Shown here: one piece after another, positions 34,676-42,625 of the stretch
How the letters are laid out: every line of letters begins with the position of its first letter
How positions within the stretch are numbered: the first letter of the stretch is position 1
Source: Phenylobacterium sp.
Lineage (GTDB): Bacteria; Pseudomonadota; Alphaproteobacteria; Caulobacterales; Caulobacteraceae
Reading direction: 5' to 3'
DNA: 64,000 bases
NCBI GenBank assembly: GCA_004799545.1
Contig: SSMU01000030.1
Coordinates: 62,001 to 126,000 of the forward strand
Made by a program: the position numbers and the translations under genes
Notes under the pieces: model-generated
The model's database searches: none
The model's input: only the letters and a program-made list of their open reading frames with translations
Told to the model about the DNA's origin: nothing

Positions 34676-35590
34676 TCAGCTGAACAATATGGCCGAGAGC
34701 CGGCGGCGGCCCTGCTTGGCCACGTCCGACATCGGCCCGGCGGCCTCGAAGACCTTCAGCAGCTGCTTGCGGGCGGCTTCGTCGTTCCAGGCCCGGTCGC
34801 GCTCGATGATGGTCAGGAGGTGGTCGGCCGCCTGCTCCATCTCGCCCGCGCCGGCCAGGGCCGCGGCCAACTCGAAACGGGCCTCGTGGTCGTCCGGGTC
34901 CTTGGCCAGGCGCTGCTCGAATTCGGTGGTCTCGGCCGGCGCGGCCTCGGCCAGGGTCAGGGCGGCGCGGACGCCGTCGAGGTCCGGGTCCTTGGCGCCC
35001 TCGGGGGCCATGGCCAGCACCTCGCGGGCCCGCTCGGGATCACCGCCGTGCAGGTAGAGGCGGGCCAGGCCGCCCAGCGCCTTGAGGTTCTCGGCCTCGG
35101 CCTGCAGCACCTGGGCGTAGGCCTGGGCCGCGCCGCCGGGATCGTTCATCTCCACCGACTCGCGGGCCAGCTCGAGCAGCTCGTCGATCGCCGAGCCCCC
35201 CGCCGCGCCGGCCTTGGCCAGGCGGTCGACGAAGGCCTTCACCTGGCTCTCCGGCAGGGCGCCCATGAAGCCATCGACCGGCCGGCCGCCGTCGAAGGCG
35301 AACACCGCCGGGATCGACTGCACGCGCAGCTGGCCGGCGTAGGCGGGGTTCTTGTCGATATCGATCTTGACCAGTTTCACCGCGCCCTTGGCCGCGGCCA
35401 CCGCCTTCTCCAGGGCCGGGCCGAGCTGTTTGCAGGGGCCGCACCAGGGCGCCCAGAAGTCGACGATCACCGGCTGGGCCTTCGAGGCCTCGATCACGTC
35501 GGCGACGAAGCTGGCGTCGGAGCCGTCCTTGATCAGGTCGCCGATAGGGGCGCCGGGCGCCGCGCCGGTGGTTTCGCCGATCAGGCTCAT
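34676..35590 (-). CDS. cnoX: Thioredoxin-TPR chaperedoxin (CnoX/YbbN family)
   Basis: A 304-residue cytoplasmic protein from ATG 35590: a thioredoxin domain (about residues 25-130), then TPR-like helices to the end. The active site VDFWAPWCGPCKQLGPALE keeps both cysteines, unlike E. coli CnoX/YbbN, which has SxxC. The cis-Pro loop is RVQSIPAVFAFDGG. In Caulobacter the CnoX protein combines thioredoxin activity with a holdase role and passes clients to GroEL or DnaK; the intact CGPC fits this type. It leads an operon with the LON-domain and Trm112 genes. Confidence 0.9.
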   Translation of the reverse strand: MSLIGETTGAAPGAPIGDLIKDGSDASFVADVIEASKAQPVIVDFWAPWCGPCKQLGPALEKAVAAAKGAVKLVKIDIDKNPAYAGQLRVQSIPAVFAFDGGRPVDGFMGALPESQVKAFVDRLAKAGAAGGSAIDELLELARESVEMNDPGGAAQAYAQVLQAEAENLKALGGLARLYLHGGDPERAREVLAMAPEGAKDPDLDGVRAALTLAEAAPAETTEFEQRLAKDPDDHEARFELAAALAGAGEMEQAADHLLTIIERDRAWNDEAARKQLLKVFEAAGPMSDVAKQGRRRLSAILFS

Positions 35591-35654
35591 GGCCGTCTTC
35601 CCTCTCTCGATCTCAAACGCGTGCCCGCAAAGATGGTCGCAGGCGCCGCCGGGT

Positions 35655-36176
35655 TCAACGCGCGGCCGCCGGTTCAACCACCGTCATGGCCCGGAAGTCC
35701 ACCACCAGGGGCCTAACCCCGATCGATGACAGGAAGTTGGCGAACCCGGTCCGGGAGATGGTGGTGGTCGCGGTGTTGGTCAGCGGGTGGAAGGCCACCC
35801 GCTCGGCCTCCGCCAGGGTGCGGTCCAGCACGAAGCGGACGCGATGGGCCACATCGTTGACCAGGCCGAAGGCGGTCACCGAGCCCGGGGTGACCCCCAA
35901 CGTCTGCGCCATCAGCTCCGCATTGCCGAACGACAGGCGCGCCGAGCCGATCACCGTGTGCAGCCGCTTGAGGTCGATCACCGCGTGGTCCTCGGCCGAG
36001 ATCAACCACAGCTGGCCCTTCGCGTCCTTGAGGAACAGGTTCTTGGTGTGGGCCCCCGGGATCGCCTGCTTGACCGCCTCGCCCTCGCCCACCCGGAACA
36101 CCGCCTCGTGGTCGGTGGTGGCGTGGTCGGCCCCGATCGCGTCGAGGTGAGCCAGCAGATCGGCGCGGGTCATCAT
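35655..36176 (-). CDS. prdX: Prolyl-tRNA deacylase (YbaK/ProX family)
   Basis: A freestanding editing-domain protein of 173 residues (MM start; ATG 36173 equally likely) that hydrolyses mischarged tRNA-Pro, mainly Ala-tRNA-Pro. The family pattern is visible: [16 protein letters not shown] with the conserved Lys, [21 protein letters not shown], and [28 protein letters not shown] with the GxxPGSVTPFG-like loop. [21 protein letters not shown] is near the C-terminus. The gene is divergent from the DUF6065 gene with 53 bases between. Confidence 0.9.
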   Translation of the reverse strand: MMTRADLLAHLDAIGADHATTDHEAVFRVGEGEAVKQAIPGAHTKNLFLKDAKGQLWLISAEDHAVIDLKRLHTVIGSARLSFGNAELMAQTLGVTPGSVTAFGLVNDVAHRVRFVLDRTLAEAERVAFHPLTNTATTTISRTGFANFLSSIGVRPLVVDFRAMTVVEPAAAR

Positions 36177-36229
36177 GGCTCAAACAGATACCCGAACTGG
36201 ACGGAGAGGCGAGGGGGGCTTTAAGGGAC

Positions 36230-37006
36230 GTGACGCCTTTGGTCATACCGGTCGGACCCGCCATGGAACTGGAGTGCTACCCCACCACCGATCGGCCGCC
36301 GGAGATGGTGGCCGGCCGCCCGAACCGGGCGTGGATGGACCATTTCGCCGAGCGGCACCCCTACCGCTGCCTGCCCTTGACCATGGCCAACACCTCCGGC
36401 TGGGAGCTGCTCTGCCCGACCTCGTTCACCGCGGAGTGGACCGGCGGGACCCACCAGCAGGACATCAAGCTCACCCCGGACCATCCGCATCCGGACTTCC
36501 ACAAGCACGCCCAGAGCCATTTCAGCCACGGGGTGCTGACCTTCCACTCGGGCTACCTGTTCCGCACCCCGCCCGGCTGGTCGATGTGGGTGATGGGCCC
36601 GCCCAACCACGTCAAGGACGGCATCCAGCCGCTGTCGGGCGTGGTGGAGACCGACTGGCTGCCCTTCCCCTTCACCATGAACTGGGTGTTCACCCGGCCG
36701 GGCAAGGTGCGCTTCGAGAAGGGCGAGCCGTTCTGCTTCGTCACCCTCCTGGAGGACAAGACCCTGCACGAGATCCAACCGGTGATCCGGCGGATGGACA
36801 AGAACCCGGAGCTTCGCCACCAGTACGACGTCTGGGAGAAGCACCGCTCGGAGTTCAACCAGCGGATCTTCCGCCAGGATCCGGAGGCCACCAAACAGGC
36901 CTGGCAGCGCTACTATTTCAAGGGCGAGTTCCCCGAAGAGGTGGCCCCGGCCCGCCAGGACCACGTCAACAAGCGCCGCCTCAAGACGCCGAAATTTGGC
37001 GGGTGA
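36230..37006 (+). CDS. DUF6065 family protein
   Basis: A 258-residue soluble protein from GTG 36230. ATG 36263 (MELECYPTTDRPPEM) would give 247 residues and may be the real start, since relatives begin near that point. Aromatic-rich segments recur: CLPLTMANTSGWELLCPTSFTAEWTGG and FRTPPGWSMWVMGPPNH. A Cupin-like beta-rich middle ends with a helical tail. This is the DUF6065 pattern, a family of unknown function that often lies among genes for secondary metabolism or oxygenase-like proteins. Here it stands alone between prdX and tRNA-Gly. I cannot assign an activity. Confidence 0.8.
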   Translation: MTPLVIPVGPAMELECYPTTDRPPEMVAGRPNRAWMDHFAERHPYRCLPLTMANTSGWELLCPTSFTAEWTGGTHQQDIKLTPDHPHPDFHKHAQSHFSHGVLTFHSGYLFRTPPGWSMWVMGPPNHVKDGIQPLSGVVETDWLPFPFTMNWVFTRPGKVRFEKGEPFCFVTLLEDKTLHEIQPVIRRMDKNPELRHQYDVWEKHRSEFNQRIFRQDPEATKQAWQRYYFKGEFPEEVAPARQDHVNKRRLKTPKFGG

Positions 37007-37048
37007 GCAGCGGCCCGGAAGCGCGGCGCCAAATCCCCTGGCGGCCGC

Positions 37049-37077
37049 TTGCAAACGTAAGGGGCGTCTGCCATAAG
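37049..37077 (+). promoter_or_regulatory. Likely sigma-70 promoter of tRNA-Gly
   Basis: TTGCAA (-35) and CATAAG (-10) are separated by exactly 17 bases, 43 bases before the tRNA. No other candidate fits as well in the 113-base gap. Confidence 0.45.
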
Positions 37078-37119
37078 CCGCCTCTCGAATTTTCGGGGGC
37101 TAGGACGCCTTCGAGGAGC

Positions 37120-37194
37120 GCGGGCGTAGCTCAGTGGTAGAGCACAACCTTGCCAAGGTTGGGGTCGAGAGTTCGAATCTCTTCGCCCGCTCCA
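37120..37194 (+). tRNA. tRNA-Gly (GCC anticodon)
   Basis: The 7-bp acceptor stem GCGGGCG/CGCCCGC, D arm with AGCTCAGTGGTAGAGC, anticodon stem CAACC/GGTTG around TTGCCAA (anticodon GCC), T arm GAGAGTTCGAATCTC, discriminator T, and CCA encoded in the DNA all fit. It reads GGC and GGU codons, which dominate in this GC-rich genome. It lies alone with its own promoter and terminator. Confidence 0.97.
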
Positions 37195-37221
37195 AATTCA
37201 CTCTGCGAGATCAGAGACTTG

Positions 37222-37247
37222 ACGCCGGCCGAAAGGGCCGGCGTTTT
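37222..37247 (+). terminator. Intrinsic terminator of tRNA-Gly
   Basis: ACGCCGGCC-gaaag-GGCCGGCGT forms a perfect 9-bp GC-rich stem and is followed by TTTT minus its paired T. It lies 28 bases after the tRNA. Confidence 0.9.
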
Positions 37248-37282
37248 GCTGTGCGCTCCGCGGGAGAAAGGACGAGACGCCG

Positions 37283-38008
37283 TTGGAACCGGCCCCGGCG
37301 CTTCAGCCGCACCTCGTTCACACGCGCCATGGCGATCTGTCGTTCAAGGCGGCGCTCGCCGGGGATGCCGGCCGGCCGGTGCTGCTGGTGATCCGCGGAC
37401 TGTTCTCGCGCGCCGACCACATGGAGGAGTTGGCGGCGCCACTCTCGGCCGAGGCCGACATTGTCTTCGCACACCTGCCGGGCATGCATTCGCCGACCCT
37501 GCCGGGCAGTGACCTCACAACCATCACGAAGGCCTTTCGCGAGATGATGGCGGAGCGGTTCGCCGATCGCCGGGTGGTCCCGACGGGCGTCTCGGCCGGA
37601 TGCCTGGTCGCGCTCGGCCTCGCTTCTCTGCCGCAGGTGGACGCCATGGTGCTGGTCGAGCCGTTCCTGGACGTCAGCCAGTGCTGGCCGCTTCGGGAAT
37701 TCGCAGCGGCCAAGGCGGCGCCGGGCTCGACGCTGCTGCCCTGGCTGAAGGCCTTCTTCGGGCCGAACGTGGCGGACGATTTCTCACCGCTCGCGAACCA
37801 GGCGCCGGCGCGCACGGCGGTGCTCGTGGGCGCTGTCCCGCTCGAGCCGCCCCGCGCCATGACGCGCTTCCCGAGCCTGACGAGCGAGGCGGAGCGGGCG
37901 ATGTGGCGGGCGCGCGGCGCGAAGGTGACGGTCTGCCCGGACGCCGGCCACGATGTCCCGGCGCGCGCGCCGCAGGCGCTTCTCGCAGCCCTTCGCGAGG
38001 CGCTCTAG
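37283..38008 (+). CDS. Alpha/beta-hydrolase, paralogue of the fusion protein's head
   Basis: A 241-residue alpha/beta-hydrolase-fold protein from TTG 37283. The nucleophile elbow VVPTGVSAGCLVALG (G-x-S-x-G) is near residue 100, and the likely catalytic His in VCPDAGHDVPARAP near 220. The HG-type oxyanion region of esterases is replaced by VIRGLFSRADHM. It aligns in order with residues 1-255 of the fusion protein encoded on the opposite strand: GVSAGC/GVSIGA, VEPFLDVSQCWPL/AEPVLTTEGLWPV, PLEPPRAMTRFPSL/PLNPPRPLDVFPSL and AGHDV/AGHPV. The two are therefore paralogues. It converges on the methyltransferase with only 8 bases between stops. An acyl or peptide ester substrate is possible; none can be named. 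Confidence 0.8.
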   Translation: MEPAPALQPHLVHTRHGDLSFKAALAGDAGRPVLLVIRGLFSRADHMEELAAPLSAEADIVFAHLPGMHSPTLPGSDLTTITKAFREMMAERFADRRVVPTGVSAGCLVALGLASLPQVDAMVLVEPFLDVSQCWPLREFAAAKAAPGSTLLPWLKAFFGPNVADDFSPLANQAPARTAVLVGAVPLEPPRAMTRFPSLTSEAERAMWRARGAKVTVCPDAGHDVPARAPQALLAALREAL

Positions 38009-38016
38009 ACCCGGCG

Positions 38017-38703
38017 TCAGATCGGCTTCAGCCGCCCCTCGAGGAATTTCTGGAGCGCCAGCAGGTTCCGCTGATCCTCGGTCAGCGACTGCGGCCTGCG
38101 CCGGTCCGGCTCGCCGTGCACATAGCCGTTGGTGAAGGCCTGGATGCGGTCGAGAATCCGATTCGGATAGGCGCCGAGCTGGTCCGAGCCCTTCAGGAAC
38201 ACCGCGACGAAGTCGTTGAGATAGCCGCCCTCCTGCTCGCCGGTGTAGGATTCCAGCAGGGTGACCTCCTGGCCATTTCGGACCGCCCAGCGGGCGAGCG
38301 CCGGACCGGAGTCCGGATAGAAGCGCCAGCAGTCGACGGGATAGCCGTGCACCGGGCCGTTCGAAGGCGCGTTCAGGTAGATGAGCCCGCCGGGTCGGGT
38401 GATCCGCACGGCCTCAAGGAACGTCAGCCAGAAGAACTCCGAGTGTTCGAAGCAGGAACTCGTGACGACGGCGTCGATCTCGTCGTCGCCGAACGGGAAG
38501 CGGTAGGGGTCCTCCAGCACCACGTCGACGCCGCGGGCGTTCGCGAAGTCCACGCCGATGTAGCGGACCTTGTCGCCGAACACGGGTCGGATCGAGCCGT
38601 TCACGTCCTGCGAGCCGATCTCCACGATTGTGGCGGCGCCGGCGTCCGCCAGATAGACCTCGGCGAAGAGCCGGGCGTTTTCGACCGCCGTCCTGTGCAC
38701 CAT
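38017..38703 (-). CDS. Class I SAM-dependent methyltransferase
   Basis: A 228-residue methyltransferase from ATG 38703. Motif I is ATIVEIGSQDVNGSIRPVFG near residue 25. DYVGVDFANARGVDVVLEDPYRFPF-type segments (here YIGVDFANARGVDVVLEDP) carry the adenosine-binding Asp. VVTSSCFEHSEFFWLTFLEAVRITRPGGLIYLNAPSNG corresponds to motifs IV-VI of the Methyltransf_11 group. GPVHGYPVDCWRFYPDSGPAL resembles methyltransferases found in polysaccharide loci, where WRFYPD is often seen. It follows the fusion gene by 2 bases, so the two proteins are made together. A sugar methyltransferase is the likeliest role, by context only. Confidence 0.82.
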   Translation of the reverse strand: MVHRTAVENARLFAEVYLADAGAATIVEIGSQDVNGSIRPVFGDKVRYIGVDFANARGVDVVLEDPYRFPFGDDEIDAVVTSSCFEHSEFFWLTFLEAVRITRPGGLIYLNAPSNGPVHGYPVDCWRFYPDSGPALARWAVRNGQEVTLLESYTGEQEGGYLNDFVAVFLKGSDQLGAYPNRILDRIQAFTNGYVHGEPDRRRPQSLTEDQRNLLALQKFLEGRLKPI

Positions 38704-38705
38704 GC

Positions 38706-41672
38706 CTACCCCCTCCCGTCCGCAAGCCAGTCGTCGAAGCCACGCAGGAACTCCGCGGCGGGTTGCGGCGCGTTGACGTCCCAGTAGCGGTCGAAGCTCT
38801 CCGGCGTGAACGCCAATTCGCCGTAGCGCGCGAGAATCTCGTCGTAGTGGTCCGCGAGGACGGTCGAGGCCGGGTCGAGGCGGGTGATCGCGATGCTGCC
38901 GGTGGGTGTCACGGCCACCGGCGCGATCCTGAGGTCGGGCCGGTATTCGCGAAGCACCGAGAGCACCTTCCAGACGTCGCCCGTCCACCAGCCGGCGAGC
39001 TGGCGGTCCTGGCGGAGCTCCGGGCGGTGGTCGCGCTCGGTCATCTCCAGATTCACCGGCAGGCAGTCGTCCAGCATCACGACGGAGGTCCGCGCGCAGA
39101 CCTGTTCGGTGTGGATGAAGTCGCGCAGCAGATATTCGAAGAGGTGGAGTCCATCGAGGAAGGCCACGTCCACCGGCCCGCCAAGGATGGCGCGCGGGTC
39201 CTGGTCGCGGAAGAAGTCGTCGCTGGTCGTGCGGTAGAGGTGCAGGGCCGGCTTCTCGCCGACCGGGTCGCGGTCGAAGACGAAGTCGGGATCGACGCCT
39301 ATGGCCGCGCAACCGACACCGGCGATCGTGGAGCCATTGTGCACGCCGACTTCCAGGTAGCGCTCGGCGCCCTTCAGCTTGAGGACGTCCCACACGAGCT
39401 GGCGATAGGAGGGACCCTTCAGGCTTCTGCGAGATGGCCCCCGGTCGGCGGGCCCCGGTGGCGCGGCGCGGGCGCGGGCGGGCCGCGCCTCGCCGGGTTC
39501 GCTCCGCAGGTCCGGCGCGCGCGCCAGCAGCGCTTCGGTGAGCTCCGCGCGGCGGTCCCAGAGGCTGCGGTACCAGGCCAGCCGCGCGGGAATCTGGTCG
39601 ACGAACATGCGCTGCGTGCGCACATCGTCCCAGGCGGCCTTGGCCATCCGCCGCTGCCCGTCCGGATCCCGGAGCGCATGCCCGAGCTGCACGGCCCAGT
39701 CGGAAAGCTCCGCCGCAATCAGGCCGTTCTCGCCATGCCGGATGACATGCTGGTAGCAGGGGGATGAGGCGATGGTGAGCACGCCGGCCCGCGAGGCGTC
39801 GAGGAACTTGGCGTCGCTCTTGGTCTCGATCAGCGGCTTCGCCCCGATGGGGGTGAACGAGACGGCGCAGCGGCTCATCTCGGCGAGGTAGCCCTCGTAG
39901 CTGAGGAAGGGCCGGAAGACCTTGCGGTCGGTCGGCAGCGCCGCGAAAACCCCCTCGTCGCCCAGCACCACGAACTCCGCGTCCGGGAACTCCTCGATCA
40001 CCGGCCCGAGCGAGCGCGCCACCTGCAGCGCGAAATCGCCGCGTCGGACGGCGCCGTAAAACACCCGCGGCGGCCGCGGCCCCTCCGGGAAGGGGAGGAG
40101 TTCGAACACCGCGTTCGGGAAGACCGCCACCTCCGGGTTCTCCCGCCGGAAGGCCTCGGCGAGGCTTTCGGTCGAGGTCTGCACGGCGTGGACGGAGCGG
40201 AAGCGGGTCAGGGACGCCTCGCCGAACCGCCCGTGGAATTCGGCGATCAGCTGCGGATGGTCGTCGAGTTCGATCACCACGATCCATCCCGCGGCGAGCA
40301 GACTCTTGAGGAGCCGCCGCCCGCCCTCGTCCTGCAGGTCGCCGGCGCGTTCGAGCACCAGCACCCTCGGTTCGTCGGGGTCCGCGTCAGGGACCGCGAA
40401 GGCGCCGGTCTGGTGGCGGACCTCCAGCCCCGGGAGCGTGCGGAGCATCTCCACGGGCAGCCGGCCGCGGATGTCCATCAGCCGGGGCGCGAGAGAGATG
40501 TCGTAGAGCTTCAGCCTCGGGGTCTCCGCGGCGGCCCGACGCTGAAGCCGCACGATTCCCGGCGAGACAAGCTCCGCCGGCGCAAATCCGGCCGTGGCGA
40601 GCAAGGCGGAGTCGAGCGCGCCGGGATCGGCGCAGCGCATGACGGCCACGCCGCCCGGGCTAAGGCGATCGCCCAGGGCCGCCAGGGCCGCAGTCGTGGG
40701 CGCGACGGCGAAGACCGCCGCATCCGCCGGCGCGCCCTTCTCCGCCGCCGTCCAGGGCTCGACGCGCGCCTTCGGGTTGCGCGCCGCGACCGCGAGCCGG
40801 AAGGTCCCGGCCTCCTCACCCTCGTAGAGGAGATTGAGGGCGGTAGCCGGCGTCGCCTCGAACAACGCCTCGTCGAGCTTCGCCACATCGTAGGCCCGCG
40901 CCGCGGCCGCCCGGCGGCAGGCCTCCACGACTACGTCGGTGACCAGCAGGGGCGCCTGGCCCTGCACCGGGTGGCCGGCGCCCGGCGCGATATGCACCCG
41001 CACCCGTGGGCTGGCGGCGAGCTGAGCCCGATCGGCGTCGTCCAGCAGGCTTGGGAATACGTCGAGCGGCCGCGGCGGGTTGAGCGGGATGCTCCCGAGG
41101 ATCACGTCCACCGGCACGCGCAGACCCTCGATCAGGTGTCCGTAGCTGCGGGGCACGTCACCGCCGTCCGTCACGCCCAACAGGCCCGCCATTCGCTTTC
41201 GCCGCGGGTCGGAGGCGGGGAGCGGCGCAAGGCCCTCGCGAATGCGCCCCAGCACGGGCCACAGCCCCTCGGTCGTCAGCACAGGCTCGGCGGCGACGAC
41301 CCGCCTGATCGCCGGCGAGCGCATCGCCAGGCAGACCGTCGCGCCGATCGAGACGCCAAACATCACCACGGCGCGCTCCGGGAAGCGCGCGGCGACCGCC
41401 TCGTCGAGCGCCGCCGCCACCGCCTCGACCGACCAGTCGCCGACCATCTCGATCTCGTGCAGGCGCACGACGCAACCGTCGGCGGCGTAGCCCAGCGCGT
41501 CCCCCAGCTCGGCAAGGTCGCGTGGCCCCGCGAAAAGCCCGGTGACGCCAATGACCAGCGGCCGCCCCGTGTCGCCGGCGTCGGCGAGGTCATGCAGGGT
41601 CAGCGCCCCGAGGGTCGTGCTCACCTGAAGTGGCCGAAGGCCGTCACCGCTCAATTTCCGCACCCGTCCCAT
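38706..41672 (-). CDS. 988-residue fusion: alpha/beta-hydrolase + glycosyltransferase + SAM methyltransferase
   Basis: Four parts can be seen. Residues 1-255 form an alpha/beta-hydrolase with elbow FGVSIGATV (105-113) and GAGHP (231-235). Residues 265-378 look like a worn methyltransferase-type Rossmann domain (LSPGGVAVMRCADPGALDSAL) with no intact SAM loop. Residues 385-705 are a GT-B glycosyltransferase of the group 1 type, with FPNAVFELLP, VVLGDEGVF, ETKSDAKFLDASRAGVLTIAS and HGENGLIAAELSDWA. A Pro/Arg/Ala linker (720-750) leads to a class I methyltransferase (755-935) with EVGVHNGSTIAG and VDVAFLDGLHLFEYLLRDF. No signal peptide or membrane helix is seen, so it is cytosolic. It is co-transcribed with the methyltransferase downstream. 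Sugar addition followed by methylation on one chain is the natural reading; the substrate is unknown. Confidence 0.82.
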   Translation of the reverse strand: MGRVRKLSGDGLRPLQVSTTLGALTLHDLADAGDTGRPLVIGVTGLFAGPRDLAELGDALGYAADGCVVRLHEIEMVGDWSVEAVAAALDEAVAARFPERAVVMFGVSIGATVCLAMRSPAIRRVVAAEPVLTTEGLWPVLGRIREGLAPLPASDPRRKRMAGLLGVTDGGDVPRSYGHLIEGLRVPVDVILGSIPLNPPRPLDVFPSLLDDADRAQLAASPRVRVHIAPGAGHPVQGQAPLLVTDVVVEACRRAAAARAYDVAKLDEALFEATPATALNLLYEGEEAGTFRLAVAARNPKARVEPWTAAEKGAPADAAVFAVAPTTAALAALGDRLSPGGVAVMRCADPGALDSALLATAGFAPAELVSPGIVRLQRRAAAETPRLKLYDISLAPRLMDIRGRLPVEMLRTLPGLEVRHQTGAFAVPDADPDEPRVLVLERAGDLQDEGGRRLLKSLLAAGWIVVIELDDHPQLIAEFHGRFGEASLTRFRSVHAVQTSTESLAEAFRRENPEVAVFPNAVFELLPFPEGPRPPRVFYGAVRRGDFALQVARSLGPVIEEFPDAEFVVLGDEGVFAALPTDRKVFRPFLSYEGYLAEMSRCAVSFTPIGAKPLIETKSDAKFLDASRAGVLTIASSPCYQHVIRHGENGLIAAELSDWAVQLGHALRDPDGQRRMAKAAWDDVRTQRMFVDQIPARLAWYRSLWDRRAELTEALLARAPDLRSEPGEARPARARAAPPGPADRGPSRRSLKGPSYRQLVWDVLKLKGAERYLEVGVHNGSTIAGVGCAAIGVDPDFVFDRDPVGEKPALHLYRTTSDDFFRDQDPRAILGGPVDVAFLDGLHLFEYLLRDFIHTEQVCARTSVVMLDDCLPVNLEMTERDHRPELRQDRQLAGWWTGDVWKVLSVLREYRPDLRIAPVAVTPTGSIAITRLDPASTVLADHYDEILARYGELAFTPESFDRYWDVNAPQPAAEFLRGFDDWLADGRG

Positions 41673-41763
41673 GGCCGCATGCGCCTAGATCGCTTGCCCG
41701 CCGGGTGCAGGCAAGGGCGCTGAGCTCCGGCCGCCGCCGCCGGAGGGCGCGCCTCTGGACGCC

Positions 41764-41809
41764 GTGAGCTCCGAGCGCCGCTTGCAAACGCGAGGCGCTC
41801 GGAGTTCAC
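41764..41809 (-). terminator. Strong hairpin after the TylF-like gene
   Basis: GTGAGCTCCGAGCGCC and GGCGCTCGGAGTTCAC pair over 16 bp with one G-U type mismatch around a 14-base loop. It begins inside the stop codon of the methyltransferase gene. No T tract follows on either strand, so it may be an RNA-stabilising or Rho-related 3' end rather than an intrinsic terminator. Confidence 0.5.
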
Positions 41810-42549
41810 CAGATCGCCAGGCCCTGGCTGGTCGGCAGCTCGAGGACGGGCACGCCGCGCCGCGCGAACCAGGCCCGCTCCTGCAGGTGTTGCTGGCGGT
41901 AGGGGATGGCCCCGAAGTCGTCGAGCACGATCACCGCCCCGGGAGCCAGGCGGGCCTCGATGGCGTCGAGGGCGCCGATCTCGGCGGCCGCATTGTTCAT
42001 GTCGATGTGGGCGAAGGCGATCTGCTCCGGCAGGCCTTGCGAGAAGCTCTCCGGCACCGCCCCGCGGAACACCCGGACGCGCGGGAAGGCCGCGAACCGC
42101 TGCACGACGGCGTCGAACAGGCCGGGGCCATGCTCCTGCATCGCATGGTGCGGCATCGCTGGGTCGTGGTCGAACAGGTCGTAGAGGAAGACGTCGCGGC
42201 CCTCGACGTTGACGCTGTCGAGCACGATCCGCGCGGTCGTGCCCTTGTAGCAGCCGCATTCGATGTAGGCCCCGGGCCGGCGCAGGGCCTGGCGCGCCGC
42301 CCAGACCACCGTCGCGGTCCGCCAGAGCAGGCCGCGCTCCACCCCGCCCGTCGCATGGGCCTGCCAGGCGGTCATCAGCGCCTTGTCGTCGAGGAAGCCC
42401 AGGTTCCGTCCGAAGGCGATCAGATTGTCGGCGGCGTACCAGCCGCGCTTCTCGCGGGCGGCGTCCACCAGGCCGTCGATGCCGGCGCTGAACCGGGCGG
42501 CGTCGTCCACCCCCCAGAAGAAGTCACTCCGGAAAAACGGATTCTCCAC
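41806..42549 (-). CDS. TylF/MycF-like SAM-dependent O-methyltransferase
   Basis: A metal-dependent O-methyltransferase of the macrocin/TylF type, which methylates sugar hydroxyls. I prefer GTG 42549, with GGGAG 6 bases upstream, giving 247 residues; the ATG at 42681 would overlap DUF2252 coding by 55 bases and add low-complexity sequence. Motif I is AYIECGCYKGTTARIVLDSV. Metal-site acids are in FAHIDMNNAAAEIGALDAIEARLAPGAVIVLDDFGAI, as in TylF (IDxDxYE-like and LDDF). The N-terminal half, with WVENPFFRSDFFWGVDD and GFLDDKALMTAW, is helical. It is in the same orientation as the fusion gene, separated by the hairpin, so it may be a separate unit. A sugar substrate is likely. Confidence 0.82.
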   Translation of the reverse strand: MENPFFRSDFFWGVDDAARFSAGIDGLVDAAREKRGWYAADNLIAFGRNLGFLDDKALMTAWQAHATGGVERGLLWRTATVVWAARQALRRPGAYIECGCYKGTTARIVLDSVNVEGRDVFLYDLFDHDPAMPHHAMQEHGPGLFDAVVQRFAAFPRVRVFRGAVPESFSQGLPEQIAFAHIDMNNAAAEIGALDAIEARLAPGAVIVLDDFGAIPYRQQHLQERAWFARRGVPVLELPTSQGLAIW

Positions 42550-42625
42550 CCACCGCTCCCATGTCGCGCCGACGCGAGGGTCACTAGCCCGCCGGGGGCG
42601 GGTGCGGTCAATCTTCCCGCTGGCG

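Noticed and set aside
38017-40287. A 756-residue minus-strand ORF
   Set aside because: Most of it is the shadow frame of the fusion gene. Only its end from 38703 encodes the methyltransferase.
37046-41790. A 14-base direct repeat (GCCGCTTGCAAACG) on either side of the tRNA and hydrolase-fusion genes, as for an excised island
   Set aside because: Several such 14-mer pairs are expected by chance in 64 kb. There is no integrase, and no copy of the tRNA 3' end was found at the far side.
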